Source: Treponema sp.
GTDB lineage: Bacteria; Spirochaetota; Spirochaetia; Treponematales; Breznakiellaceae
Assembly (NCBI GenBank): GCA_031256445.1
Contig: JAIRQN010000073.1
Location: forward strand, 1-39,293
DNA length: 39,293 nt
Direction of reading: 5' to 3'
Below are positions 19,966 to 28,515 of this stretch, piece after piece. The translations under genes were made by a program, and so were the position numbers. The notes under the pieces were generated by a model, which had not been told where the DNA came from, did no database searches, and was given only the letters and a program-made list of their open reading frames with translations. How positions within the stretch are numbered: the stretch's first letter is position 1; the number at the start of each line of letters is the position of its first letter.

Positions 19966-22127
19966 TAGTTCAGCCCTTTCTTTATTTTTCCAAGTGAAAT
20001 AAGAGCCTGATCAAAATTATAATCTTCCATCTGCTGGATAAGGGCGTAAATTAAATCCTTGTCTCCTTCGATCCGCAGAATGCTGCTGATTTGATTTAAA
20101 CTCTCCGGATTTCCCATATCAATCATAAGTTCAAGTTTATCAATTAATTCCAGCGCTGAATGAGTGTCAAGCATTTCGGCTTGGTCACTGGGTAATTGAA
20201 CATTAGTTTCTTCCGGGTTCTGGGCAAGTTCTTCCGTAAGTTGCGATATGACCATTGCCAGTTCGTTCTCCAGAATCTTGAGCTGTTCTTCTGTTACAAG
20301 ATTTTTGCCGTCTTTAAGACGGTTTTCGACAACCGAGGCAGTTCTTTGCAGAAGAATTTTTCCAATTTGCCCTGCGCTTGTTTTTAATGAGTGCGCGAGA
20401 CGGTGCGCGAGTTTTATATCCTGCATCTGCAGAGTCTGCGATATTTCCTGGGCTTTATTCTGATTATTCTTAATAAACAATTCATGAAGAGACCGCAGAA
20501 ATTTCGCGTCCAGATCAATCTGGGTATTATCTTCGGCAGCGCCGCTTTCACTGTGACTTTCATCTTCCTTGTGGCGGTTTATGGGCGTCAGGTACTTTAA
20601 TAAACAGCGCCACAGTTCCTGGGACGTGAAAGGTTTGCCTACACAGTCATGGAGGCCGCTCATTCTGTATATTTCCCTGTCATTTGACATAATATTCGCG
20701 GTCATTGCTACAATCGGAATGCCGGCCTTAAGTTCAATAATCTGCGAAGCTGCCTCAAGACCGTCCATGACGGGCATATGCATGTCCATAAAAACAAGAT
20801 CAAACTGTTTTTCCCCGTTTTCGATGCGGCTTTTAACCATATCAACGCCGATTTTGCCGTTTTCCGCCACAACTGTTTTTATTCCGACCCTTGCCAGATG
20901 CTCGCAGATAACCTGCTGATTCATCAGGTTATCTTCGCATAACAGGACCTCGCTTTCAAACAGCGGTTTTTCAAGTTCGTTAAAAATAACTTTATGTTCA
21001 AATCTGTCCTTGTCTGTTATGTCCACAGTGTCAAATGTCAGATCGAAACTGAATTTGCTCCCGATTCCGGGCGAGCTTTCTACAAAAAGTTTTCCTCCCA
21101 TCATTTCAATTATATTTCTGGTTATTGCAAGACCAAGTCCCGTACCGCCGTAGTTAAGCCGGGAATCAGATTCCACCCGGGCAAACGGCGCGTATATTTT
21201 TTCTATTTGTTCCTGCGTCATGCCGATGCCGGAATCTTTTATTTCAAAATGCATGGTGATGGTTTTTTCGCTGATATCAGTTATGTCAGAAAGAATTTTA
21301 ACCATGCCCGTATTGGTATATTTTATGGCGTTTGAAAGAAGGTTTACAAATACCTGACGCAGCCTTGTCGGATCGCCAAGCGGCCTTTTGCCCACGCTCG
21401 GTTCGGCGTAAAAGTGAAGCAGGATTCCTTTTTCAACGGCCTTTGGCATTACCAGTGTTCTGCAGCTGATGAACAAGTCATGTATATCAAGAGGAATATT
21501 TTCCAGCTCCATGTTGCCGGATTCAATTTTTGATATATCCAGTATGTTATTGATAATCTGCAGCAGCCACTCGCCGTTTAAAATAATTTTTTTAAGATAG
21601 TCTCTTGTCAGAAGTGAAATATCCCCGTCCAGGGCAAGCTCTGAAAAACCCATTATGCTGTTCATGGGCGTTCTAATCTCGTGGCTCATATTGGCAATGA
21701 AAGCCGATTTGGATCTGCTTGCGTTCTGCGCGGCTTCAAGCGCGGTTTCCAGTTCATTTTGATACTTCTTAAGTTCAACTGTGCGCGCCTGCACAAGGTC
21801 TTCCAGCCGTTTGCTTTCGCTGCGTTTTATCTGTAATAACCTGAAGGTAAAAAAAAGACATAAAACAAGAGCAAGCACAATTACTGAAAGCAGTACGCGC
21901 ACAAGAACCGCGTTTATGCCTTGATTTGAAGCATGGGCTGAAGACTGGCTCTGCGCCAGAATAATTGTATATTCGCCCCGTTCCGGGGTATTCCCAATTT
22001 GTTCCTTTCCGGCATAACTGCCGCAAGCCGAAAGCATCGCCAAAAGTAGAATCATTATGGCAATGAACCTGATGAAATTACTCTTTGTTTGACTATTTTT
22101 TAGATCCATAAGATAGTATTTTATCAT
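19965..22127 (-). CDS. Hybrid histidine kinase without sensor domain (HK-REC-Hpt)
   Basis: A 720-residue paralogue of the following gene's kinase half. A lipobox-like signal (LSAC, Cys35) and one transmembrane helix (about 73-96) enclose only about 40 extracytoplasmic residues, so there is no room for a binding domain. A coiled coil (about 102-140) leads to the kinase core with His148, Asn265 and DSGIGM, a receiver with Asp447, an Hpt with His578 in AHSLKT, and the same C-terminal helical domain as its neighbour. The close match across kinase, receiver and Hpt indicates a tandem duplication followed by sensor loss. A start at 22109 would shorten the signal peptide; neither start has a clear ribosome site. 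Confidence 0.9.
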   Translation of the reverse strand: MIKYYLMDLKNSQTKSNFIRFIAIMILLLAMLSACGSYAGKEQIGNTPERGEYTIILAQSQSSAHASNQGINAVLVRVLLSVIVLALVLCLFFTFRLLQIKRSESKRLEDLVQARTVELKKYQNELETALEAAQNASRSKSAFIANMSHEIRTPMNSIMGFSELALDGDISLLTRDYLKKIILNGEWLLQIINNILDISKIESGNMELENIPLDIHDLFISCRTLVMPKAVEKGILLHFYAEPSVGKRPLGDPTRLRQVFVNLLSNAIKYTNTGMVKILSDITDISEKTITMHFEIKDSGIGMTQEQIEKIYAPFARVESDSRLNYGGTGLGLAITRNIIEMMGGKLFVESSPGIGSKFSFDLTFDTVDITDKDRFEHKVIFNELEKPLFESEVLLCEDNLMNQQVICEHLARVGIKTVVAENGKIGVDMVKSRIENGEKQFDLVFMDMHMPVMDGLEAASQIIELKAGIPIVAMTANIMSNDREIYRMSGLHDCVGKPFTSQELWRCLLKYLTPINRHKEDESHSESGAAEDNTQIDLDAKFLRSLHELFIKNNQNKAQEISQTLQMQDIKLAHRLAHSLKTSAGQIGKILLQRTASVVENRLKDGKNLVTEEQLKILENELAMVISQLTEELAQNPEETNVQLPSDQAEMLDTHSALELIDKLELMIDMGNPESLNQISSILRIEGDKDLIYALIQQMEDYNFDQALISLGKIKKGLN

Positions 22128-22158
22128 ATTTTGTCAGTTTCTCAAGTGGAAAGAAGAA

Positions 22159-22184
22159 ATTATAAATTGTTAAAATAAAGTCAA
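22159..22184 (-). promoter_or_regulatory. Candidate promoter of the two-kinase operon
   Basis: On the minus strand a consensus TATAAT lies at 22164-22159 and TTGACT at 22184-22179, but the spacer is only 14 bases, so the -35 assignment is doubtful. The -35 box faces that of the divergent receiver gene: GTCAA at 22180-22184 and TTGAC at 22193-22197 form an inverted repeat with an 8-base gap. Confidence 0.4.
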
Positions 22185-22192
22185 AAAATATC

Positions 22193-22221
22193 TTGACCGC
22201 CTTTAATATAGTTGATATAAT
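22193..22221 (+). promoter_or_regulatory. Sigma-70-type promoter of the single-domain receiver gene
   Basis: TTGACC at 22193-22198, a 17-base spacer and TATAAT at 22216-22221 make a near-consensus promoter. The predicted start of transcription is near 22228, leaving a leader of about 55 bases with an AGGCGG ribosome site. Confidence 0.82.
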
Positions 22222-22282
22222 ACCTCAGTCCGCAAGGGTTATCAAATAATAGGCTGTTTGTTATTTTAACAGGCGGTAAAAT

Positions 22283-22660
22283 ATGACAGACAAAAAAATA
22301 GTTTTGGCGATTGACGATAATGTTCAGCAGCTTAATGAATATAAATATTTTCTGGTTTCTCAGTACGATTTGCGCGTTGTAAAATCGGCTTGTGAAGCCC
22401 TTAATTTTCTGAATTCCAGCAGCGCGGATATTATTCTCCTGGACATTGAAATGCCGGATATTTCCGGTTTTGAATTTCTGGAAGATATCAGAAGAATTCC
22501 CAGATATGCAAATGTTCCGATAATCATAGTCAGCGGTAATTCAGGGCCGCAGTTCATGGAAAGAGCGGGAAGTTCAGGCGCTGTTGATGTCCTGACAAAG
22601 CCTGTCGAACCCAATATGCTGGTTGATGTAATTGAAAAAGCGCTGATACACGCGCATTAA
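22283..22660 (+). CDS. Single-domain response regulator (CheY/Spo0F-like receiver)
   Basis: A 125-residue stand-alone receiver with no output domain. The acidic pair is Asp10/Asp11 in LAIDDNVQ, the phospho-acceptor is in ILLDIEMPDISG (about residue 52), the switch residue is Ser in IIVSGNS and the conserved Lys is in LTKPV. It has its own strong promoter and stands alone on the plus strand between two minus-strand kinase operons, ending 13 bases from the end of the kinase gene at 22674. It may shuttle phosphate between the Hpt domains encoded around it, as Spo0F or DivK do, or act by binding a partner; neither can be shown here. Confidence 0.9.
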   Translation: MTDKKIVLAIDDNVQQLNEYKYFLVSQYDLRVVKSACEALNFLNSSSADIILLDIEMPDISGFEFLEDIRRIPRYANVPIIIVSGNSGPQFMERAGSSGAVDVLTKPVEPNMLVDVIEKALIHAH

Positions 22661-22673
22661 AACGTATTTAAAG

Positions 22674-24833
22674 TTATAAAGATAAAATGGCGGACAGTTC
22701 CTGGTGCAGTGAATACAGTTTTTCCCTGAATATCGGATATCTTTGCCTGCAATAGCCAATATCATGGCCTTTAACTGCAATTTCCAGTTCCAGCGCGGTT
22801 TCGGACAGTCTGGAAGCGCCTATGGCGGCAAGCATGGATTTTAATCCATGTATAGAAGTTGTAAAACGTTTATTGTTATTCGCTTCCAGGAAAGCGGCCA
22901 TATTATTGCATTCGGGCAATATTTTTCTGTGCAGAATATTCAGGGCTTTGCGGTAAATTTCTTCCTTGCCTGACAGATGTTTCATGCCTATTGCCGTGTT
23001 AATTTCCTTAATCGCGCTTACGCTGTTTAAAAAGACACTCTGTGTTTTTTCCTCAGAATCGCGCGCCGCCGGTTCAATGCCTTCGTATTCCTGAAAAAGT
23101 TCAGGCGTTCCCGGGATTGCGTCTTTTTTTACATTCAAAGGCGACAGCCATTCTTTCAGGATTTCATCAAGTTCCCTTATGCCGATTGGTTTGGATAAAA
23201 AGCCGTTAAATCCGCTGGTAAGGAATATTTCCCTCATGCCGGAAACGGCGTTAGCTGTCAATGCAATCACAGGAAGGCCTTTTAATTTGGAAATATTGCC
23301 TACGCAAACGCCGCCGGAAATCCCGGAGCTTTTTTTCTTCCGGAATGTTTCTTCTTCCCATTTTCTTATTTCCTGCGTAGTCTCCATTCCGTCCATTCCG
23401 GGCATCATGTGATCCATAAACACAAGGTCATACTTGTTGCGTTTTATTTTTTCTATTGCTTCCTTTCCGTTAGCCGCCGTGTCTATTTTAAGTCCGTACG
23501 GAGAAAGCATACCCTTTGCCACATACAGGTTCATGTCCATGTCGTCAACAACCAGAACGCGCGCGCCGGGAATTTGTTCGCGGATAAAATTCTGATTTTT
23601 TCTGGATTTTGCCTCATAACTTGATCTGAATTGATTGAGTTTATCCGCGTTTTCTTTTCCTATCTTTTGCGCTCCGGTGTTTCCCTGGGGCAAACGGACA
23701 GTAAAAACAGTTCCCTTGCCTGGTTCGCTCTGCGCGGTAATTTCGCCGCTCATCATACGGATAAAATTCTGAGTTATATTCATGCCAAGACCTGTGCCTT
23801 CTATTGTGCGGTTTGCTCCGGTGTTAAAACGCGAATATTCGTCAAACAGCTTTGCTACCTGATCTGATGTCATTCCCTGTCCGGTATCTTTCACGCGGAA
23901 AATCAGCATAACAATGCCGGGATTGGTTTCCTCATCCGTTTCTTCCTGGCTGATAGACAGTTCGATCTCGCCGGAATACGTATATTTAAAAGCGTTGGAA
24001 AGAAGATTGTTAAGAATCTGTTTAATGCGCAGTTCGTCCCCGTACAACTGCGACGGGACATTTTGATCAACGTTCAGGTTAAAGTCAACCGGTTTATTTT
24101 CGAATTTTATCAGATTAAAAAAAACTGTGTCATTAATAAGGCTGGCGACATCGTATTTTGCTTCAATTAATTCCAGTTTCCCGGCTTCTATCTTTGACAT
24201 ATCAAGTATGTCATTGATAATTCCAAGCAGCAAATCGCCTGAATTGAAAATCCTTGATAGCGCTTCTTTTATTTCATGCGGATGTTTTTCGTTCTGAAGC
24301 TGAATTTCCGATATTCCAAGAATGGCGTTAAGCGGAGTGCGTATTTCATGACTCATCCTCGCCAAAAAAGCCGATTTGGAATGATTTGCCTCATCGGCTG
24401 ATTTTACGGCTTCTTCCAGTTCCTGCTGAAGCCTGACGAGTTTACGGATCTGATTGACGATTTGTATTTGATTGCGAACCCTGGATCTGACAATTTTTGT
24501 ACTGAATGGTTTATGTATAAAATCAGAGGCGTTAAGATCAAGCCCTTTCTCCTCGTCTTCCACCTTGTCAAGGCCTGTTATGAATATTACCGGAATGTTT
24601 TGCGTAACCGGAGATATTTTCAGTTTCTCCAGCACTTCGTAGCCGTCCATATCAGGCATCAGAATATCCAGAAGGATTAGATCCGGTTTGTATTTGCCTG
24701 CCATTTCAATTGCGTTATACCCGCTTTTTGACATATAAACGCCGTATTCCGGGCTTAATATATTAATTAAAACATCGAGATTGGATTTTTCATCGTCTAC
24801 AATAAGTATTTTGTTTTTTTCATCGTTATCCAT
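22674..24833 (-). CDS. Soluble hybrid histidine kinase REC-HK-REC-Hpt
   Basis: A 719-residue cytoplasmic protein with no signal or transmembrane segment. The N-terminal receiver has D13/D14 and phospho-acceptor Asp56 in LLDILMPDMDG. A coiled linker (about 120-150) leads to the dimerisation domain with His162 in SHEIRTPLN and the ATPase domain with Asn280 in LLSNAFKYT, DTGQGM and GTGLGM. The second receiver has Asp474 in FMDHMMPGMDG and the Hpt His662 in IHGLKSM. It is the last gene of a four-gene operon: its ATG follows the TGA of the preceding gene with no gap. The input must come through the first receiver or a bound partner. Confidence 0.93.
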   Translation of the reverse strand: MDNDEKNKILIVDDEKSNLDVLINILSPEYGVYMSKSGYNAIEMAGKYKPDLILLDILMPDMDGYEVLEKLKISPVTQNIPVIFITGLDKVEDEEKGLDLNASDFIHKPFSTKIVRSRVRNQIQIVNQIRKLVRLQQELEEAVKSADEANHSKSAFLARMSHEIRTPLNAILGISEIQLQNEKHPHEIKEALSRIFNSGDLLLGIINDILDMSKIEAGKLELIEAKYDVASLINDTVFFNLIKFENKPVDFNLNVDQNVPSQLYGDELRIKQILNNLLSNAFKYTYSGEIELSISQEETDEETNPGIVMLIFRVKDTGQGMTSDQVAKLFDEYSRFNTGANRTIEGTGLGMNITQNFIRMMSGEITAQSEPGKGTVFTVRLPQGNTGAQKIGKENADKLNQFRSSYEAKSRKNQNFIREQIPGARVLVVDDMDMNLYVAKGMLSPYGLKIDTAANGKEAIEKIKRNKYDLVFMDHMMPGMDGMETTQEIRKWEEETFRKKKSSGISGGVCVGNISKLKGLPVIALTANAVSGMREIFLTSGFNGFLSKPIGIRELDEILKEWLSPLNVKKDAIPGTPELFQEYEGIEPAARDSEEKTQSVFLNSVSAIKEINTAIGMKHLSGKEEIYRKALNILHRKILPECNNMAAFLEANNNKRFTTSIHGLKSMLAAIGASRLSETALELEIAVKGHDIGYCRQRYPIFREKLYSLHQELSAILSL

Positions 24834-27092
24834 TCAATTGACCTCTGATAAAACCGAAAGTTTTTCCGTAATTTTCCCGTAGTTCATCTGATTAATATTT
24901 TCCCTCAGCCACTGAACAAGACCGCTGTCCTGTTCGTATTCATAAATTTCAATTTCTTTAAAAAGCGCTTCTATATCCGCTGTTTTACATTCCCCGCAGG
25001 CCTGAGACAATTTGCAAAGAACATCAGCGTCCGGCCTGTCTTTTTTTATTATTTTTTTAATTTCCATTTTACATGGTAATACATTTTCAATTTCTGTTAT
25101 AAGCTTTAAAGCGGTTTCAATAAAAAGCTGATTGTTATTCCTGATATATTCGTTATCGCCCGCTCTTGCGGCTTTTTCAAGAGCCTGCGCCTGATTGCCC
25201 AGCTCTTCGGCGCAGATGCCTCTGCATGATCCTTTAATTCCGTGAATTGCCGCTATGTAACCGCTGGAATCGGCGTCTTTAATAGCGTCAAGAAGAGGCC
25301 GTGTGTTAAGCGCAAATGATTTCAGAATATCAAGATATGTTTCCCAGACTCCCGCGAATCGCTCAATCCCCCTGCTTATGTCCAATCCCCTGATACCGGA
25401 AGTCAGAAGCCGCCTGTCATATCCTCTTCTTCTGTCGCCTCTTGCGGATCTCCTTTCGTAACCCGTGCGGCTGTCAAAAACTATTTCTCCGTCTATCAGA
25501 ATTTGCCGGTTTCCAGAGGTTTTTTCCATTTCTTTATCGCGCACCCACCGTTTAATAACTGCGTCAAGGCTGTAAATATTGACTGGTTTGGATATAAAAG
25601 CGTTAAATCCCTTGCCTAAAAACATTTCCTCGTTTCCGGCAAGAGCGTTAGCTGTAAACGCTATAATGGGAATGGTTTTTGCGTATTCAGTTCCAATATC
25701 TTCGCGGATTATCCGCGCCGCTTCGATTCCGTCTATCAGCGGCATTATGTGATCCATAAAAATCGCGTTATATCTGATTTTCCCTTCGCGTATCAGGTCT
25801 ATGGCCTGCTGTCCGCCGGATACGCAGTCAATCTGCATCCTGTAGGGTTTCATCAGGCCTTTTGCCACGTCAAGGTTTGTCATTATATCATCTACAACAA
25901 GCACCCGCGCGTAAGGCAGGCTTATCCGCTGAAGCTGTTTTTCCCGGCTTGCCTGATAATGGAAAGATTTTAATTTGCTTACGGTCTGCGGGCCCAATGT
26001 TTCAGCCGCCGCGATTTTTTGGGGAATTTCCACTTTAAAAAGGCTGCCTTTGCCGTATTCGCTTTCCACAAAGATGCGGCCGCCCATAATATCTACCATC
26101 ATTTTTGTAATTGAAAGCCCAAGCCCGGTTCCTTCAATTTTTCTGTTGGCGTTTATATCCATCTGTGCGTAATCTGAAAAAATGGCGCCAAGGTTGCCGC
26201 TTTTAATCCCGATGCCGGTATCCATGACGGAGGCGATCAGCCAAACGACATCTCCCTGCGGCGCAGCTTTTATTATTAATTCCACAGTGCCTTCTTTTGT
26301 GTACTTAAAGGCGTTTGACAAGAGATTGTTTAATATCTGTTTTATCCGCAGATCGTCACCGTACAGGCGCTTTGGAAGATTTTCATCAATATTCAGCCTG
26401 AACTCAACCGGTTTTTCGCCTTTTCGCATAACGCTTTGGACAGCGGCGTCGTTTATCATTGCGGCAGTGTCATATTCAACCGGCGTAAATTTAAATTTAC
26501 CCGCTTCTATTTTTGAAATATCAAGCACATCATTAACAAGGTCAAGAAGGGAAGCGCCCGCGCTTCCTATTTTTTCCACATTTCTCCTTGCCTCTTCGCT
26601 TAACCCTCCCGTTTCAAGAGTCATTTCCGCCATGCCGATAACCGCGTTAAGCGGGGTGCGCATTTCATGGCTCATCCTTGCGAAAAATTTATTTTTTTCC
26701 TCAATGCGGATTTGATTATTCAATTTTATTTGGTTTCGTATCCTTGTCTTTACGATACTTGCGCTGAATGGTTTATAAATATAATCAGCCGCTTCCAGAT
26801 CGAATCCTTTTTCTTCTTCGCCGCTTTTTGGCTCTGTTATAAGAATTACCGGGATATTCCGGGTTTTTTCCGATTTTTTAAGCGCGCCAAGCGCATCATA
26901 GCCGTCCATATCCGGCATATCGGTATCCAGCAGAATTACATCAGGCAAATTGTTATGCGCCATTGCGATTGCGGACAAACCGCTTTGCGCCGCATATACG
27001 GCGTATTCGGGACTTAGTATTTTTAGCAGAGATTCATGATTTGATCTTTCATCGCAGGCAATGAGTACGCTGTTCCTCCCGTCATTGGCCAT
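24834..27092 (-). CDS. Soluble hybrid histidine kinase REC-HK-REC-Hpt, altered first receiver
   Basis: A 752-residue paralogue of the downstream kinase with the same domain order. In the first receiver the acidic pair is changed to Cys13-Asp14 (IACDERSN), while Asp56 and the Lys in YKPFS remain. The kinase core has His142 in SHEMRTPLN, Asn260 and GTGLGL; the second receiver is complete with Asp447; the Hpt has His617 in IHGIKGS. A strongly basic Arg-rich linker (about residues 546-561) separates the last receiver from Hpt. A C-terminal helical domain related to those of the other kinases follows Hpt. It overlaps the preceding gene by 11 bases. It is probably catalytically active, but its first receiver may not be phosphorylated normally. 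Confidence 0.92.
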   Translation of the reverse strand: MANDGRNSVLIACDERSNHESLLKILSPEYAVYAAQSGLSAIAMAHNNLPDVILLDTDMPDMDGYDALGALKKSEKTRNIPVILITEPKSGEEEKGFDLEAADYIYKPFSASIVKTRIRNQIKLNNQIRIEEKNKFFARMSHEMRTPLNAVIGMAEMTLETGGLSEEARRNVEKIGSAGASLLDLVNDVLDISKIEAGKFKFTPVEYDTAAMINDAAVQSVMRKGEKPVEFRLNIDENLPKRLYGDDLRIKQILNNLLSNAFKYTKEGTVELIIKAAPQGDVVWLIASVMDTGIGIKSGNLGAIFSDYAQMDINANRKIEGTGLGLSITKMMVDIMGGRIFVESEYGKGSLFKVEIPQKIAAAETLGPQTVSKLKSFHYQASREKQLQRISLPYARVLVVDDIMTNLDVAKGLMKPYRMQIDCVSGGQQAIDLIREGKIRYNAIFMDHIMPLIDGIEAARIIREDIGTEYAKTIPIIAFTANALAGNEEMFLGKGFNAFISKPVNIYSLDAVIKRWVRDKEMEKTSGNRQILIDGEIVFDSRTGYERRSARGDRRRGYDRRLLTSGIRGLDISRGIERFAGVWETYLDILKSFALNTRPLLDAIKDADSSGYIAAIHGIKGSCRGICAEELGNQAQALEKAARAGDNEYIRNNNQLFIETALKLITEIENVLPCKMEIKKIIKKDRPDADVLCKLSQACGECKTADIEALFKEIEIYEYEQDSGLVQWLRENINQMNYGKITEKLSVLSEVN

Positions 27093-28515
27093 TCCGCCGC
27101 TCCTTTTTCAGTTCCAGCGTTAACGCGTCGATTATGGACACTGCCTCATCGTAATTGCCTTTTAGTTTGTTTTCCAGAATGGCTCTGACAGATTCGCCTA
27201 AATTTAACGGCTTATTTGCGCTTTGAGCGGCGGAGATTTTTCCAAAAGCGTATTTCTGCAGACTGTCAGATGCGTTATTTATTTGCGGAAAATCAAATGC
27301 ATTTAACGCGTTTTTTAAACAGGATAGTTCATTTATCAGTACTTCCGCATTAATGGCGGAATTTCCGTCTTTTTCCGGTTCTTCTTCAAGCGCCAGATTT
27401 ATTTTGCTGATAAGCGTTTCCAGTTCTGCTATAAACGCCGCTGTGTGTTCCCTGATGAAGGCCATATCATTCCGTATTCCGGCGTTTTCCAGCAATTTTG
27501 ATGTCTCTGATAAACTGTCGGCGCCAATGATGGCGCAGGCGCTTTTCAGCGAATGCGCGTTAATGGTATAAGACCTGATATTATCCGTTTCCATGAAGGC
27601 TTTTAAACCGCTGATTTTCTCAAGAGCGTCTTTCTGGAACAGGGAGAGGACTTTAATATAGTTCTGCATATTGTTATCTGCCATGACAATGCCCTTTTCA
27701 GCGTCCAGCCCCTTAATATTGAATTTTTCATTTCTGCCGCCTTCGCCGCCTGAAACTCCGTTTAAAAGATTGGCAATCGTTATGCAATGCACCGGCATTG
27801 CAATGGCGCTGACATTCCCTTTCAGGACTTCTTCGTCTGTATCCGTAAAAACCGCGAATTTTACAAAAGGCGTCAGATATGAATACCTGATTCTGACATC
27901 TTCATACAGGGCCTGCGGAAGAAAAACATAAGAATAATCATTGCTTTCCAGACAGTTGTAAAAGGCGCTGACGCCCGAAACAAGTTTATAGTTAACGCCA
28001 AGGCTGTCCAGAGTACGGATAATTGAGTTTGCGTATATCACGCGCTGTTCATATACAAGAATATTGTTTTTTTCCGGATTTTCAACAACGGCTGTTCTTT
28101 TATCAGCAAGAACATTTTGCGTTAACAATAGCGTAAAAATTTCGCCGCTTAAACTTTCGGATATCTCCATTTTTATTTTGACATCGGTGCTGTTAAAATC
28201 TTCCAGATCGGCGCAAAAGGTTATATATCCCTGACCGGCGTATACGGTGTTCGCCTGATGTTCCGCCGCGAGCGCGGCGCGTCTTATAATATAACCGAAT
28301 ATTCCGGTTAATATATCCCGCATTCCTGCCAGATCGGCGGACAATTTGTCCGGTATGTTACAATCTATGTTTACCGTAAAATGTATGCCCGATTCCGCCG
28401 TTTTGAATTTCATAATGGCGATTATTTCCCTGATAAACGCGGAAAACATGTACTCCTGGGATATAACTCCGGTATTTCTGTCTCTGCCTGTTTTTTGCTC
28501 CAGAATGTCCGTCAT
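27082..28515 (-). CDS. Hpt protein with degenerate kinase ATPase and pseudo-receiver segments
   Basis: A 477-residue soluble protein. Residues about 20-145 align with the start of the ATPase domain of the neighbouring kinases (IPDKLSADLAGMRDIL), but there is no dimerisation domain with phospho-acceptor His, the essential Asn is replaced (Tyr75) and no G-boxes are seen. Residues about 150-250 resemble a receiver but lack the acidic pair (VYEQ) and the phospho-acceptor Asp (FLPQ). The Hpt domain is intact with His321 in INAHSLKSACAIIGADSL, and a C-terminal helical domain follows. It overlaps both neighbours (4 and 11 bases), so it is translated as part of the operon. A role as phosphotransfer scaffold between kinases and the HD-GYP regulator is inferred. 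Confidence 0.82.
   Translation of the reverse strand: MTDILEQKTGRDRNTGVISQEYMFSAFIREIIAIMKFKTAESGIHFTVNIDCNIPDKLSADLAGMRDILTGIFGYIIRRAALAAEHQANTVYAGQGYITFCADLEDFNSTDVKIKMEISESLSGEIFTLLLTQNVLADKRTAVVENPEKNNILVYEQRVIYANSIIRTLDSLGVNYKLVSGVSAFYNCLESNDYSYVFLPQALYEDVRIRYSYLTPFVKFAVFTDTDEEVLKGNVSAIAMPVHCITIANLLNGVSGGEGGRNEKFNIKGLDAEKGIVMADNNMQNYIKVLSLFQKDALEKISGLKAFMETDNIRSYTINAHSLKSACAIIGADSLSETSKLLENAGIRNDMAFIREHTAAFIAELETLISKINLALEEEPEKDGNSAINAEVLINELSCLKNALNAFDFPQINNASDSLQKYAFGKISAAQSANKPLNLGESVRAILENKLKGNYDEAVSIIDALTLELKKERRNGQ

Noticed and set aside
22658-22676. Bidirectional terminator between the receiver gene and the soluble kinase gene
   Set aside because: The 13-base gap is AT-rich but has no usable stem.
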